Assembly: GCF_007833355.1 (NCBI RefSeq)
Contig: NZ_CP020914.1
Location: 3,210,047 to 3,274,046 of the forward strand
DNA length: 64,000 bases
Source: Denitratisoma sp. DHT3
GTDB lineage: Bacteria > Pseudomonadota > Gammaproteobacteria > Burkholderiales > Rhodocyclaceae
Reading direction: 5' to 3'
The notes under the pieces are model-generated. The model searched no databases. It had not been told where the DNA came from and saw nothing but the letters and a program-made list of their open reading frames with translations. The translations under genes were made by a program, and so were the position numbers. Of the stretch, positions 54,710 through 63,488 are shown one piece after another (within the stretch, counting starts at the first letter, position 1; every line of letters begins with the position of its first letter).

Positions 54710-57589
54710 ATGACATTGACGCGGCGTAGTTTCATCGGTGGCGCCTTGGCCCTTTCCGGCGGTGCCCTGGCCCTTTCCCTTGTGCAGTTGCAGTGGAAAG
54801 GTGGCGTAGGCAGCACCGGGACGGCGACTCCCTTCAAATTCTCGGGGGTCACCTACACCGGCTTCGAGGACGTGTATCGGGGCAAGTGGAAGTGGGACAG
54901 CGTGGCCAAGGGCACCCACTTCGTCAATTGCTGGTACCAGCGCGGCTGCAACTGGAACGTGTATGTGAAGGACGGCGTGGTCTGGCGCGAGGAGCAGGCG
55001 GGCATCTACGAGCCCATCGACCCCAAGATTCCCGACTACAATCCGCGCGGCTGCCAGAAGGGCGCCTGCTACTCGGAACGGATGTACGACGAGTCGCGCC
55101 TGCGCCACCCCTTGAAGCGGGTGGGCGAGCGCGGCGGCGGCGGCTGGAGGCGGGTCAGTTGGGACGAGGCACTGACCGATATCGCCGACAAGATGATCGA
55201 CGTGATGATCAGCAGCGACGGCCCCGGTTCCATCGTCTGGGACCAGGGCACCGCGCAGACCAACGGCGGCGCCGGCCTGGCGATGCTGCGCACCACGCTG
55301 GTGCTGGACACGCCGGTGCTCGACGTGAACACCGAGATCGGGGACCATCGGCCCGGTCTCGGGGTGACGATCGGCAAGATGACGTTCTGCAGTTCCTCGG
55401 ACGATCTGTTCCATTCCGACCTGATCTTCATCTGGGGCGGCAATCCGATCTACACCCAGATTCCCAACGCCCACTTCATCACCGAGGCCCGCTACAACGG
55501 GGCCAGGATCATCACCATCGCCCCGGATTATTCGGCCTCCGCGGTCCATGCCGACCAGTGGGTGCCGGTGAAGGTGGCGACCGACGCGGCCCTGGGCCTG
55601 TCGATGGCGCACGTGATGATCGAGGAGGGCATCTACAACCGCAAGTTCGTCCAGGAGCAGACCGATCTGCCCCTGCTGGTGCGCGTCGACAACGGGCGTT
55701 TCCTGCGCGAATCCGACATGAAGTCGGGTGGCGCCGAGGATCGTTTCTATTTCTACGACAGTACGAGCAAGGCCGCGGTGCTGGCTTCCCAGACCACCCT
55801 CGCGCTGGACAAGCTGGACCCGGCCCTGGAAGGCGAGTTCGAGGTGCAGGGCGTGGCCGGCAAGCTCAAGGTGACGCCGGTGTTCGCCCGCCTGCGCCAG
55901 CACCTCCAGCAATACGCGCCGGAGAAGGCGGTGAATATCTGCGGCACCGACCCGAAAACCATCCGCGATCTGGGCCGGGCGTTGGCCAAGGCGCGCGCCG
56001 CCACCTGCGTCACCCAGTCCAACTTTTCCAAGTTCTATCACGGCATCGAGATGGAGCGGGCACAGATCCTCTGCTTCGCCCTGGCGGGGCAGATGGGGCG
56101 CAAGGGCGCCGGCTACATGGGCTTCCCCTACCTCTCGGTCGATTCGGTGGGCGCCCTGTCCCAGGCCAGCGGCCAGCGCAATCCCAAGCTGGCCCTGGCG
56201 GCCCTGGGGCTGTCCATGGCGCCGGAGATCCTGAAACGGAAATGGAAGGGCTACACCACCGAGATGACCATGTTCGACCTGGGGCGGGAGAAGTACAAGG
56301 CCGGCGAATCCATCGCCAGCCTGCTCTGGCTCTATAACCTGGGCGGCATGGAAGACACCTACGGCCGAAGCGAGAAATGGGATCCGGAAATGAAGCGTCC
56401 GCTGGATTCCTACATGAAGGAAGCGGTGGACAAGGGCTGGCAGGCGAAGCCCACCGCCCGGCCGCGCATCCTGTTCGAGGCCGGCGGCAACATCCTGCGC
56501 CGCTTCCGCGCCTTCGACAAGGTGGCGGACCGCCTGCTGCCGACCCTGGACCTGATGGTGACCATCGACTGGCGCATGAGCAACACGGCCTTGAACAGCG
56601 ACTACGTGCTGCCCGCCGCCGCCTGGTACGAGAAGGACGACATCACCTGGGCCACGCCCCTGTCGCCCTTCTCCCAGGTGGTGACCCGCGCCGCGGAGCC
56701 GATCGCCGAGGCCAAGCCCGACTGGGAAATCCACTGCCTGATTCTGAAGACCATCCAGCGCCGCGCCGCCGAGCGGGGTCTGAAGCACTTCAAGGATCGC
56801 CACGGCGAGGAGCGTACCTTCGACGTCTATGACGAATTCACTTTCGGCGGGCGCTACACGGAGAACAACATCGCCGAGTTCCTCGATCTGATCCTGGACG
56901 TATCCACCAACGTCGGCGACGTGAACTGGGAGAAGCTCAAGAAGAAAGGCTTCAAGCGCTTCACCGCGCTGGGCGAGAACGACTACCTGAACATCGGCAA
57001 CGCGACCGACGTGAAGGAGAACGAAACCATCACCGCCGGCCTGTGGCACACCGAGAAGAAGATGCCCTGGCCGACCCTGACCCGGCGCATGCAGTTCTGC
57101 ATCGACCATCCCTTCTACGAGGAACTGGGCGAGGTACTGCCGGTGCATAAGGACCCGCCCGACATCGGCGGCAAGTACCCGCTGCACCTCACCGGCGGCC
57201 ATACGCGCTGGTCGATCCATTCCTCCTGGCGCGACCAGCGCCACATGCAGCAGCTGAACCGCGGCCAGCCGGTGATCTACGTCAGCGTCGAGGATGCCGC
57301 GGCGCGGGGCATCAAGGATGGCGACCGGGTGCGTCTGTTCAACGACGTCAGCTCCGCCGAATTGATGGCGAAAGTGGCGCCGGCCCACCGACCGGGCCAG
57401 GTCACCGTGTACCACGCCTGGGAGCCTTTCATGTCCAAGGGCCGCACCACCTATACCTCGGTGACGCCCAACCCGATCAATCCGTTGCAGTTGGCGGGCG
57501 GTTATTTCCATATCCAGCCCAGGGAAACCGAACACACGCCGGGCTCCACCGACCGGGCGACGCGGGTGGAGATCGAGAAGATTCACTGA
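54710..57589 (+). CDS. Molybdopterin (alpha) subunit, steroid C25 dehydrogenase/ethylbenzene dehydrogenase type
   Basis: A 959-aa type II DMSO reductase-family catalytic subunit. The N-terminus is a Tat signal (TRRSFIGG, Arg5-Arg6), so the complex should be periplasmic. The FS0 cluster ligands are His70, Cys74, Cys80 and Cys115 (THFVNCWYQRGC, then NPRGC). Asp212 in EIGD aligns with the Mo-binding aspartate of the family. Relatives hydroxylate hydrocarbon side chains with water: ethylbenzene at the benzylic carbon, sterols at C25. Steroid-like neighbours favour a tertiary or allylic carbon of an isoprenoid side chain. No dedicated TorD-like chaperone gene is nearby. Confidence 0.92.
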   Translation: MTLTRRSFIGGALALSGGALALSLVQLQWKGGVGSTGTATPFKFSGVTYTGFEDVYRGKWKWDSVAKGTHFVNCWYQRGCNWNVYVKDGVVWREEQAGIYEPIDPKIPDYNPRGCQKGACYSERMYDESRLRHPLKRVGERGGGGWRRVSWDEALTDIADKMIDVMISSDGPGSIVWDQGTAQTNGGAGLAMLRTTLVLDTPVLDVNTEIGDHRPGLGVTIGKMTFCSSSDDLFHSDLIFIWGGNPIYTQIPNAHFITEARYNGARIITIAPDYSASAVHADQWVPVKVATDAALGLSMAHVMIEEGIYNRKFVQEQTDLPLLVRVDNGRFLRESDMKSGGAEDRFYFYDSTSKAAVLASQTTLALDKLDPALEGEFEVQGVAGKLKVTPVFARLRQHLQQYAPEKAVNICGTDPKTIRDLGRALAKARAATCVTQSNFSKFYHGIEMERAQILCFALAGQMGRKGAGYMGFPYLSVDSVGALSQASGQRNPKLALAALGLSMAPEILKRKWKGYTTEMTMFDLGREKYKAGESIASLLWLYNLGGMEDTYGRSEKWDPEMKRPLDSYMKEAVDKGWQAKPTARPRILFEAGGNILRRFRAFDKVADRLLPTLDLMVTIDWRMSNTALNSDYVLPAAAWYEKDDITWATPLSPFSQVVTRAAEPIAEAKPDWEIHCLILKTIQRRAAERGLKHFKDRHGEERTFDVYDEFTFGGRYTENNIAEFLDLILDVSTNVGDVNWEKLKKKGFKRFTALGENDYLNIGNATDVKENETITAGLWHTEKKMPWPTLTRRMQFCIDHPFYEELGEVLPVHKDPPDIGGKYPLHLTGGHTRWSIHSSWRDQRHMQQLNRGQPVIYVSVEDAAARGIKDGDRVRLFNDVSSAELMAKVAPAHRPGQVTVYHAWEPFMSKGRTTYTSVTPNPINPLQLAGGYFHIQPRETEHTPGSTDRATRVEIEKIH

Positions 57590-58692
57590 TGACGAGCGAG
57601 GGAACAAGCAAGATGTCGAACATGGACGAGGCCGAACTGCTGACGCGGCTGCGCGCCCTGATCGGGCGGAAAGGCACGCCCCAGCGGGCACGCGATCCGG
57701 TCAATCAGCCCACCATCCGCAACTGGTGCGACGCCATTGGCGAGACGAATCCGATCTACACGGACCCGGACGCGGCGGCCCGTTCGCCGTATGGCGAGGT
57801 CGTGGCGCCCCCGTCGATGCTGGGGGTGTGGACTTTGGCGGGGAACGTTCCGCGCGTCCCCGATCCAAGCTGCCCGCGCAGCCAGGCCATGAAACTGCTG
57901 GCCGATACGGGCTACGCTTCCACGATCGGCGCTTACACCGAGGAACGCTACCCGCGGCCTCTGAGGCTGGGCGAGCAGTTGAGCGGCACCCTGTCGGTGG
58001 TCGAGATTTCCGACCTGAAGACGACGGGACTGGGTTCGGGTTACTTCCTCACGGCGCTCACCGAGTTCGCCAATCAGCGGGGCGAGCCCGCCGGCACCTG
58101 GACGTTCCGCACCTTCCATTTCAAGCCCCGCGAGACGACGGCGGAAGAGCGGGCGCGGCATCGGACCGGGCAGGAGCAGCAGGCCGGACCGGCGGAGGCT
58201 GTTTCCGAGCTTGTGTCCATGCCCGATCCCATGGCCCGTCCCGCCCCGCCGGTGAGGAACGCCACCACCCGGCGCTATGAGGAGGTCGCGGTGGGTGAGC
58301 GGCTGCCGCCGTGGTCCATCGACGTCACGACGCGCCTGGTGGTCGGCGGCGCGATCGCCACCCGCGACTTCGAGGACATTCATCACGAAGTGGCGGCGGC
58401 GAGGCGTGCCGGCCTCAAGGATCTGTTCATGAACGTGCTCACCAGCAACGGCCTGTGCGGGCGCTACCTGGGCGAATGGGCCGGCCCCGACGCGCGTGTG
58501 ACCGGCGTGGCGATCCGCCTGGGCACGCCCAACGTGGTCGGCGATACCATGACCCTGTCCGCATCCGTCACCGACAAACAGGTGGTGGATGGCAAGGGGA
58601 TCGTCACATTCGACCTGCGGGGTGCCAACAGTCTGGGCGATCACGTCAAGGGCACCGCGACCCTGGAGTTGCCGACCGGAGGAAATCATTGA
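57589..58692 (+). CDS. Double hot-dog (MaoC-like) enoyl-CoA hydratase
   Basis: A 367-aa protein with two hot-dog domains: an N-terminal FAS1 dehydratase-like half (AIGETNPIYTDPDAA, GEVVAPPSML) and a C-terminal MaoC half (ATRDFEDIHHEV, the R-hydratase Asp-His pair). Such proteins hydrate 2-enoyl-CoA thioesters; sterol-specific examples exist. The ATG at 57589 overlaps the alpha-subunit stop (TGATG). A second ATG at 57613 is an alternative start. It probably serves beta-oxidation of the side chain opened by the molybdoenzyme (inference). Confidence 0.85.
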   Translation: MTSEGTSKMSNMDEAELLTRLRALIGRKGTPQRARDPVNQPTIRNWCDAIGETNPIYTDPDAAARSPYGEVVAPPSMLGVWTLAGNVPRVPDPSCPRSQAMKLLADTGYASTIGAYTEERYPRPLRLGEQLSGTLSVVEISDLKTTGLGSGYFLTALTEFANQRGEPAGTWTFRTFHFKPRETTAEERARHRTGQEQQAGPAEAVSELVSMPDPMARPAPPVRNATTRRYEEVAVGERLPPWSIDVTTRLVVGGAIATRDFEDIHHEVAAARRAGLKDLFMNVLTSNGLCGRYLGEWAGPDARVTGVAIRLGTPNVVGDTMTLSASVTDKQVVDGKGIVTFDLRGANSLGDHVKGTATLELPTGGNH

Positions 58693-58750
58693 ACCTGTCG
58701 CGCTCTCGCCAAGAGACGTTTTGCAAGAATACAAAGGAGGAGGAAACAGC

Positions 58751-59953
58751 ATGACCAGCGCACAATCGACTTTCGACTATTCCAAAGTGCCCGACGTGGA
58801 GCTGACGGAGGCAGCCGTGCTGGCCGCCGCCCGGGAGGCGACCGGCCTGTCCGACTTCGGCGACGAGGCGGACTGGAAGGAGGGCCTCACGCTGTTCCTG
58901 AAGGGGCTGAACGAGGAGGCGCGGCTGAACAAGACGGGGCGCATCATCGCCTTCGGCGAGATTCTGCGCCACCTCACGAATCGGCTGCGGGTCACCGACG
59001 ACATCAAGCGCCATCCGGAAATCCTGGACGTGAAGATCGTCAAGCCGATCTTCGTGATGGGCCTGCCCCGCACGGGTTCAACGTTTTTGCATGACCTGAT
59101 GGCCCAGGACCCGGACAACCGGGTGCCGATGACCTGGGAATGCAACTACATGTCGCCGCCGCCGGAAGCGGCCACCTATGAGACGGACCCGCGCATCGCC
59201 GACTGCGAGGCCCATCTGGCGCGGACCGCCGGGCAGTTGATTCCCGAGTACCAGGCCATCCATGAAATGGGCGCCCAATTGGCCCAGGAGTGCCTGATGC
59301 TCAATGCCTTCGACTTCAAGACCCAGATCTTCGCCAACCAGTTCTGGACGCCCACCTACCAGCGCTGGGTCGAGAACGACAGCAACCTGTCGGTGTATCG
59401 CACCCACAAGCGCCAGCTCCAGTACATGCAGTGGAAGACCCCCCGGGCGCGCTGGGTGCTGAAGAGCACCGGCTATTTCTGGGGCCTGGACGCGATCATG
59501 TCGGTCTATCCGGACGCCCGGATCATCATGACCCACCGCGATCCGATCAAGCTGACCTCCTCGTTTTTCTCCAACGTCTCGATGACCTATAGCATGGGCA
59601 GCGACTCGATCAAGGATACGGAGATCGGCGAGTTCTGGGGCGAGACCTGGGAGAAGGCCATGCGCCGCTTCGTCGAGTTCAGAAGGAGTGGCAAGGCGGT
59701 GAATGCCTTCGACATGCAGTTCTCCGAATTCGTGAAGGACCAGCTGGCGATGGTCAAGCGCATTTATGCTCACTTCGATCTGCCCTTGTCGGCCGCCACC
59801 GAGCAGAGGATGCGGGACTTCATCGTCAACAAGCCCAAGGAGCGCCATGGCATCCACCGCTACACGCCGGAACAATTTGGCGTAAACCCCGCGCAGGAGC
59901 GGCAGCGCTACGGTTTCTACCAGGATTACTTCCACGTCCCCAACGAAGGTTGA
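58751..59953 (+). CDS. Sulfotransferase-family protein
   Basis: A 400-aa protein of the PAPS-dependent sulfotransferase fold. The phosphosulfate-binding loop is FVMGLPRTGSTFLHDL (near residue 104) and a second nucleotide-contact region is ARIIMTHRDPIKLTSSFF. The ATG at 58751 follows GGAGGAGG. Cytosolic sulfotransferases transfer sulfate to hydroxyl groups; here the hydroxylating molybdoenzyme is in the same operon. Proteins of this family are frequent in steroid and terpenoid degradation clusters, but their reactions are mostly unproven, and a non-sulfate role is possible. Confidence 0.88.
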   Translation: MTSAQSTFDYSKVPDVELTEAAVLAAAREATGLSDFGDEADWKEGLTLFLKGLNEEARLNKTGRIIAFGEILRHLTNRLRVTDDIKRHPEILDVKIVKPIFVMGLPRTGSTFLHDLMAQDPDNRVPMTWECNYMSPPPEAATYETDPRIADCEAHLARTAGQLIPEYQAIHEMGAQLAQECLMLNAFDFKTQIFANQFWTPTYQRWVENDSNLSVYRTHKRQLQYMQWKTPRARWVLKSTGYFWGLDAIMSVYPDARIIMTHRDPIKLTSSFFSNVSMTYSMGSDSIKDTEIGEFWGETWEKAMRRFVEFRRSGKAVNAFDMQFSEFVKDQLAMVKRIYAHFDLPLSAATEQRMRDFIVNKPKERHGIHRYTPEQFGVNPAQERQRYGFYQDYFHVPNEG

Positions 59954-60132
59954 TGCGGCGTTTTCTTTTCTTAGGACTGGCGGTACTGGCATTCTGTGAT
60001 GCCGGTACCGCTTTTGCGTCGGATCAATCCAAAACCCAGAAAGCCGACCCCGAAATCGCCGCATCGCGGCGGTCTTCCCCCGATGGGCAGGAAAATCCGG
60101 GGCGGCCCTTCGTTTTTCCCAAAGGAGTTTCG

Positions 60133-61248
60133 ATGAGCAATACCAAGCAGAAGAGCGTGGCGGCATGGGAGGCGTTTTGCGATCAATTGAAGCAGGCGGG
60201 CGCCGTGCTGGTGCAGGATGCGACCCCGGCGGATGAATTGGTCCAGGCCGAAGGGCTGCGCAAGCTGGTGCGCATGATCCGCATGGGTTTCGAGGCCAGC
60301 CTGGAATATGGCAATACGGATTTCCCCGAGGTCTATCAACTGGTGACGCCCACCACGGTGGGGGAGGGCGAGAACGCGGACGCCCACTACCACCAGGCGA
60401 TGCTCGACGGCAGCAAGACCTATCGCATCACAGGTCGGCGCGGCGAGGCGCCTTTCATCGAGTTCACCGTCTATGCCGGCAAGATCGGCCTGGACAGCGG
60501 CAGCGCCGTGGTCGGCGCGATGACCGAGGCCGAGCTGAAGGTCGATCCGGATGGCGGCTATGAGCTGATGCTGTCCCCCGAGCCCCAGCCGGGCAACTGG
60601 ATTCGCACCACGCCGGAAGCCACGGTGCTTTTCATCCGCCAATACACCCACGACTGGCGCAAGACGAAGGACGCGACCTTCCACATCGAGCGGGTCGGCG
60701 CCAAGGGCGGCCGCCCGCCGCTCACGGTGGAGGAGGTCGGCCGGGCGATGAGCCGCACCTCGGTCTATGTGGCGCGTTCGGTCAACATCTGGAAGGCCAT
60801 CGTCGATCAACGCCGCGCCGCGCCGCCAAACCGTTTCTTCGTTTTCGAGGAAGAGCAGAAACAGAAGGGCGAGGAAGAAGCTCCCGAGATGCCGGTCGGC
60901 CACCGTTTCTCCTCGGGATATTTCCGCCTCGCGGAGGACGAGGCCCTGGTCGTGACCTTCAAGCCCGCGGAGGTTCCCTATTGGGGGCTGGCGATCACCA
61001 ACTACTGGTTCGAACCTGTGACGTATACGCAACACAGCTCCCACTACAACAACGAGACGGCGCGGTATGAAGCGGATGGGAGTGTTAGAGTCGTCATCGC
61101 TGCGAAGGATCCCGGCGTCCCCAACTGGATCGATACCCTGGGGCATCTCGAAGGATCGATGATTCTTCGCTGGTCGAGAACCCGACTGCCGGTGCCGGAC
61201 CTCCAGGCCCAGGTGGTCAAGGTCTCCACGCTGGCGACAGCACCCTGA
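60133..61248 (+). CDS. DUF1214-domain protein
   Basis: A 371-aa protein from ATG 60133, which has the strong site AAAGGAG before it. The C-terminal part matches DUF1214 (YWGLAITNYWFEPVTY, VRVVIAAKDPGVPNWIDTLGH). A longer in-frame version from 59950 or 59953 would add about 60 residues that begin with a convincing signal peptide (MRRFLFLGLAVLAFCDAG to FASD), so an exported form is possible; that start overlaps the sulfotransferase stop. DUF1214 proteins accompany many steroid and aromatic degradation clusters, but their function is unknown. Confidence 0.75.
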   Translation: MSNTKQKSVAAWEAFCDQLKQAGAVLVQDATPADELVQAEGLRKLVRMIRMGFEASLEYGNTDFPEVYQLVTPTTVGEGENADAHYHQAMLDGSKTYRITGRRGEAPFIEFTVYAGKIGLDSGSAVVGAMTEAELKVDPDGGYELMLSPEPQPGNWIRTTPEATVLFIRQYTHDWRKTKDATFHIERVGAKGGRPPLTVEEVGRAMSRTSVYVARSVNIWKAIVDQRRAAPPNRFFVFEEEQKQKGEEEAPEMPVGHRFSSGYFRLAEDEALVVTFKPAEVPYWGLAITNYWFEPVTYTQHSSHYNNETARYEADGSVRVVIAAKDPGVPNWIDTLGHLEGSMILRWSRTRLPVPDLQAQVVKVSTLATAP

Positions 61249-61343
61249 GCATCTGGCAGTTCGCGGTAACCGGTAACGATTAGGCTTCACCCCCATGATC
61301 TCCAGTAATCCGTAATCCCGTTGGTCCGCTTCAAAACATACCG

Positions 61344-61358
61344 AACGTTATAAACGTT
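61344..61358 (+). promoter_or_regulatory. Tandem AACGTT palindromes before TonB receptor 3
   Basis: Two copies of AACGTT separated by ATA, just upstream of the AAGGAGAGG ribosome site of the receptor. The symmetric arrangement suggests an operator, but the site is short and could be chance; no promoter boxes at proper spacing were found. Confidence 0.3.
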
Positions 61359-61376
61359 TATAAAAGGAGAGGAAAC

Positions 61377-62405
61377 ATGCGCAGCAAGGAAAAGTGTTTT
61401 TCGGTTCGTCCCATCCCCTTCCTGGTGTCCGGCTTGATGGCTTTTGGCATGAGCGCGGCCCATGCCCAGAGCGCGGCGCTGGAGGAAGTCATCGTCACGG
61501 CACAGAAGCGCTCGGAGAATCTGCAGGACGTGCCGATCTCGGTGCAGGCGCTGAACACCAAGGCGCTGGAGAAGGCCGGCATCATCAGCCTGTCCGACAT
61601 CAAGGCCCAGGTGCCGGGCCTGACCATCGACAGCTACCCGGGCAGCAGCGAAATGCTCTACCCGTCGATCCGCGGCATCGTACCCAACTCGATCCAGACC
61701 AGCGTGCCCATCCCGATGGCGATCCACCTCGACGGCGTGGCCCTGACCCAACTGGCCGGCCTGAACCTGGCGGGCGCCGACCTGGAGCGCATCGAAGTGC
61801 TGAAGGGACCGCAAGGCGTGCTGGCCGGGCGCAACGCCACCGGCGGCGCGATCAACATCGTCACCGCGCGGCCGGAGCTGGGCCGTTTCGGCTTCAAGCA
61901 GCAGGTCACCGTCGCCGAGCACGGCCAGTGGCTGTCCAAGACCGTGGTCAACGTGCCGGTGACCGACGATTTCGCGGCCAAGATCTCCTACCTGCACAGC
62001 GAACGTGACAACATCGGCATCAAGAACTCCGCGCCCAACGGCCCGAAACTGGGCGAGAAGACCGCCGACTCCTGGCGCCTGGACCTGCGCTGGCGGGCCT
62101 CCAACAACGTCATGGTGGACTACGGCTACGACCGCTCGCAGACCGACTCCATCGACGTGCCCAACCAGTGCCTGGTGCCGTTCATGTCGAGCACCCTGCC
62201 GATGATCGCCCCGATCGATCCGCGCGTCTCATCAATGATCAACGGTTGCAGCCTGAGCAAGCTGACTTCGCTCAACGTACCCTTCCACATGCCGAAGAAC
62301 CGCAACATCGCGGAAGGCCACAACCTGACCGTCAACTGGGACGTCAGCCCGACCCTGACCTTCCGTTCCATCACCGGTTATCGCAAGGTGGACACCAAGA
62401 ATAAC
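61377..62405 (+). pseudogene. TonB-dependent receptor 3, 5' part interrupted by an IS element
   Basis: The first 343 codons of a receptor: signal peptide (to about residue 30, SAAHA), TonB box-like ALEEVIVTAQ, plug with LKGPQGVLAGRNATGGAINIVTARP, then early barrel strands to GYRKVDTKNN. An IS481-like element is inserted after the AATAAC codons, so the frame ends 12 codons into the IS. The rest of the gene resumes in frame at 63489. The receptor is probably not functional in this strain unless the IS is lost precisely. Confidence 0.9.
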
Positions 62406-63384
62406 TGTCTAGTCCCGCCTGGTTATAAACACGTTTTTTGAACAATTCTGGTTTTTTCTGCTGCCATTCCTTGAGCGCCTGAATGGGAGAACGATGGTTG
62501 AGTGCGCGCTGCGGAATCTGCTGGTTGTAGGTTTTTACATAGCGCGCAAGCGTCGTCTCCAACTCAGCGGCTGAAGCAAATCGGGTCTGGCTCACCACCT
62601 CACTGATTCGGCCATTGAAACGCTCGACCATCCCGTTGGTCTGCGGGTGGCGTGGCGGGCACAGGCGGTGCTCGATGTTCAGCGCCGCGCAGCGTACATC
62701 AAAGACGTGGCGTCCTGTGGGCTCACGCTTTTTGCTTGTGAAGCGGTCGGTAAACTGGCTGCCGTTGTCCGTGAGCAGTTTGACGATCTTCATCGGTGCG
62801 GCGCGTTCCAGGCGGTTCAAAAAATCCACGCTGCTACGCTCGCTTTGATCGGCATAGATATGCATGAACACCCAGCGTGTGGCGCGATCGATAGCCACAA
62901 ACAGGTAGCGCCGCTCTTTTTCGTCGGGCATCTGCGGTAAGTACTTGATATCCATGTGCAGGAAGCCTGGCTCGTAATCCTTGAAGGTTTTGACAGAGGG
63001 CTGGATTTCGCCTGCATCGGCCAGTGCCTCGGCTTGTTGTTGGCGCAGGTTGGCCACGCCATGGCGGCGCAAGCAGCGATCCAGTCCCGAGCGCGAGACT
63101 TCCGGATTGATGAATTCGCGCACCACAGCCACCAGGTCATCTAACGGCAGCAGCGTCAGGCGCCGTAACGCCACGACAATCGCCTCTTGCGCAGGCGTCA
63201 GCGTGGTACAGAGCTTGTGCGGGCGGTGCGATAAATCCTCCGGACTATCGCGCCGCTTCCACTTACGCGCGGTCGCTACGCTGATGTTGTAGCGTTCTGC
63301 CAACTCAGCCAGCGATGCGGATGACTGCTTGATCTCTGTTCGCGTTCGAGGGGTCGTTCGGGCTTGGGCGTGGACTTCACTCAT
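62371..63384 (-). CDS. IS481-family transposase
   Basis: A 337-aa DDE transposase. An N-terminal helix-turn-helix (SLAELAERYNISVATARKWKRR) is followed by the catalytic core: Asp in LHMDIKYL, Asp in LLTDNGSQF and Glu in GMVERFNGRISE. The reading frame leaves the element: the IS-encoded part ends QAGLD and translation continues about 11 codons into the interrupted receptor before TGA at 62371. This suggests that the element has no stop codon of its own at this end. Confidence 0.93.
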   Translation of the reverse strand: MSEVHAQARTTPRTRTEIKQSSASLAELAERYNISVATARKWKRRDSPEDLSHRPHKLCTTLTPAQEAIVVALRRLTLLPLDDLVAVVREFINPEVSRSGLDRCLRRHGVANLRQQQAEALADAGEIQPSVKTFKDYEPGFLHMDIKYLPQMPDEKERRYLFVAIDRATRWVFMHIYADQSERSSVDFLNRLERAAPMKIVKLLTDNGSQFTDRFTSKKREPTGRHVFDVRCAALNIEHRLCPPRHPQTNGMVERFNGRISEVVSQTRFASAAELETTLARYVKTYNQQIPQRALNHRSPIQALKEWQQKKPELFKKRVYNQAGLDSYSWCPPCDNR

Positions 63385-63488
63385 GTCGCTTGCTTCGCTT
63401 TCAAGGTTTCAATCAGACCACGCATCACTTCTCTTGCTCGAAAGAGTGGCCAGCTACGAAGCGGGATATGATCACACGGGATGCAACA
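62406..63488 (-). mobile_element. IS481-like insertion sequence
   Basis: A 1083-base element. The left end reads TGTCTAGTCCCGCC and the right end, inverted, reads TGTTGCATCCCGTG, giving imperfect terminal repeats TGTN4TCCCG. A 6-base target duplication AATAAC flanks it (62400-62405 and 63489-63494). Removing the element plus one duplication restores the receptor frame exactly (AAT AAC GTC TAT). It carries one transposase gene. Confidence 0.88.

Noticed and set aside
54554..57691. 1045-codon minus-strand open frame
   Set aside because: Antisense shadow of the molybdenum subunit gene, without any domain signal.
59078..60166. Minus-strand frame of 362 codons opposite the sulfotransferase gene
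   Set aside because: Antisense shadow; the plus-strand protein has PAPS-binding motifs and a strong ribosome site.
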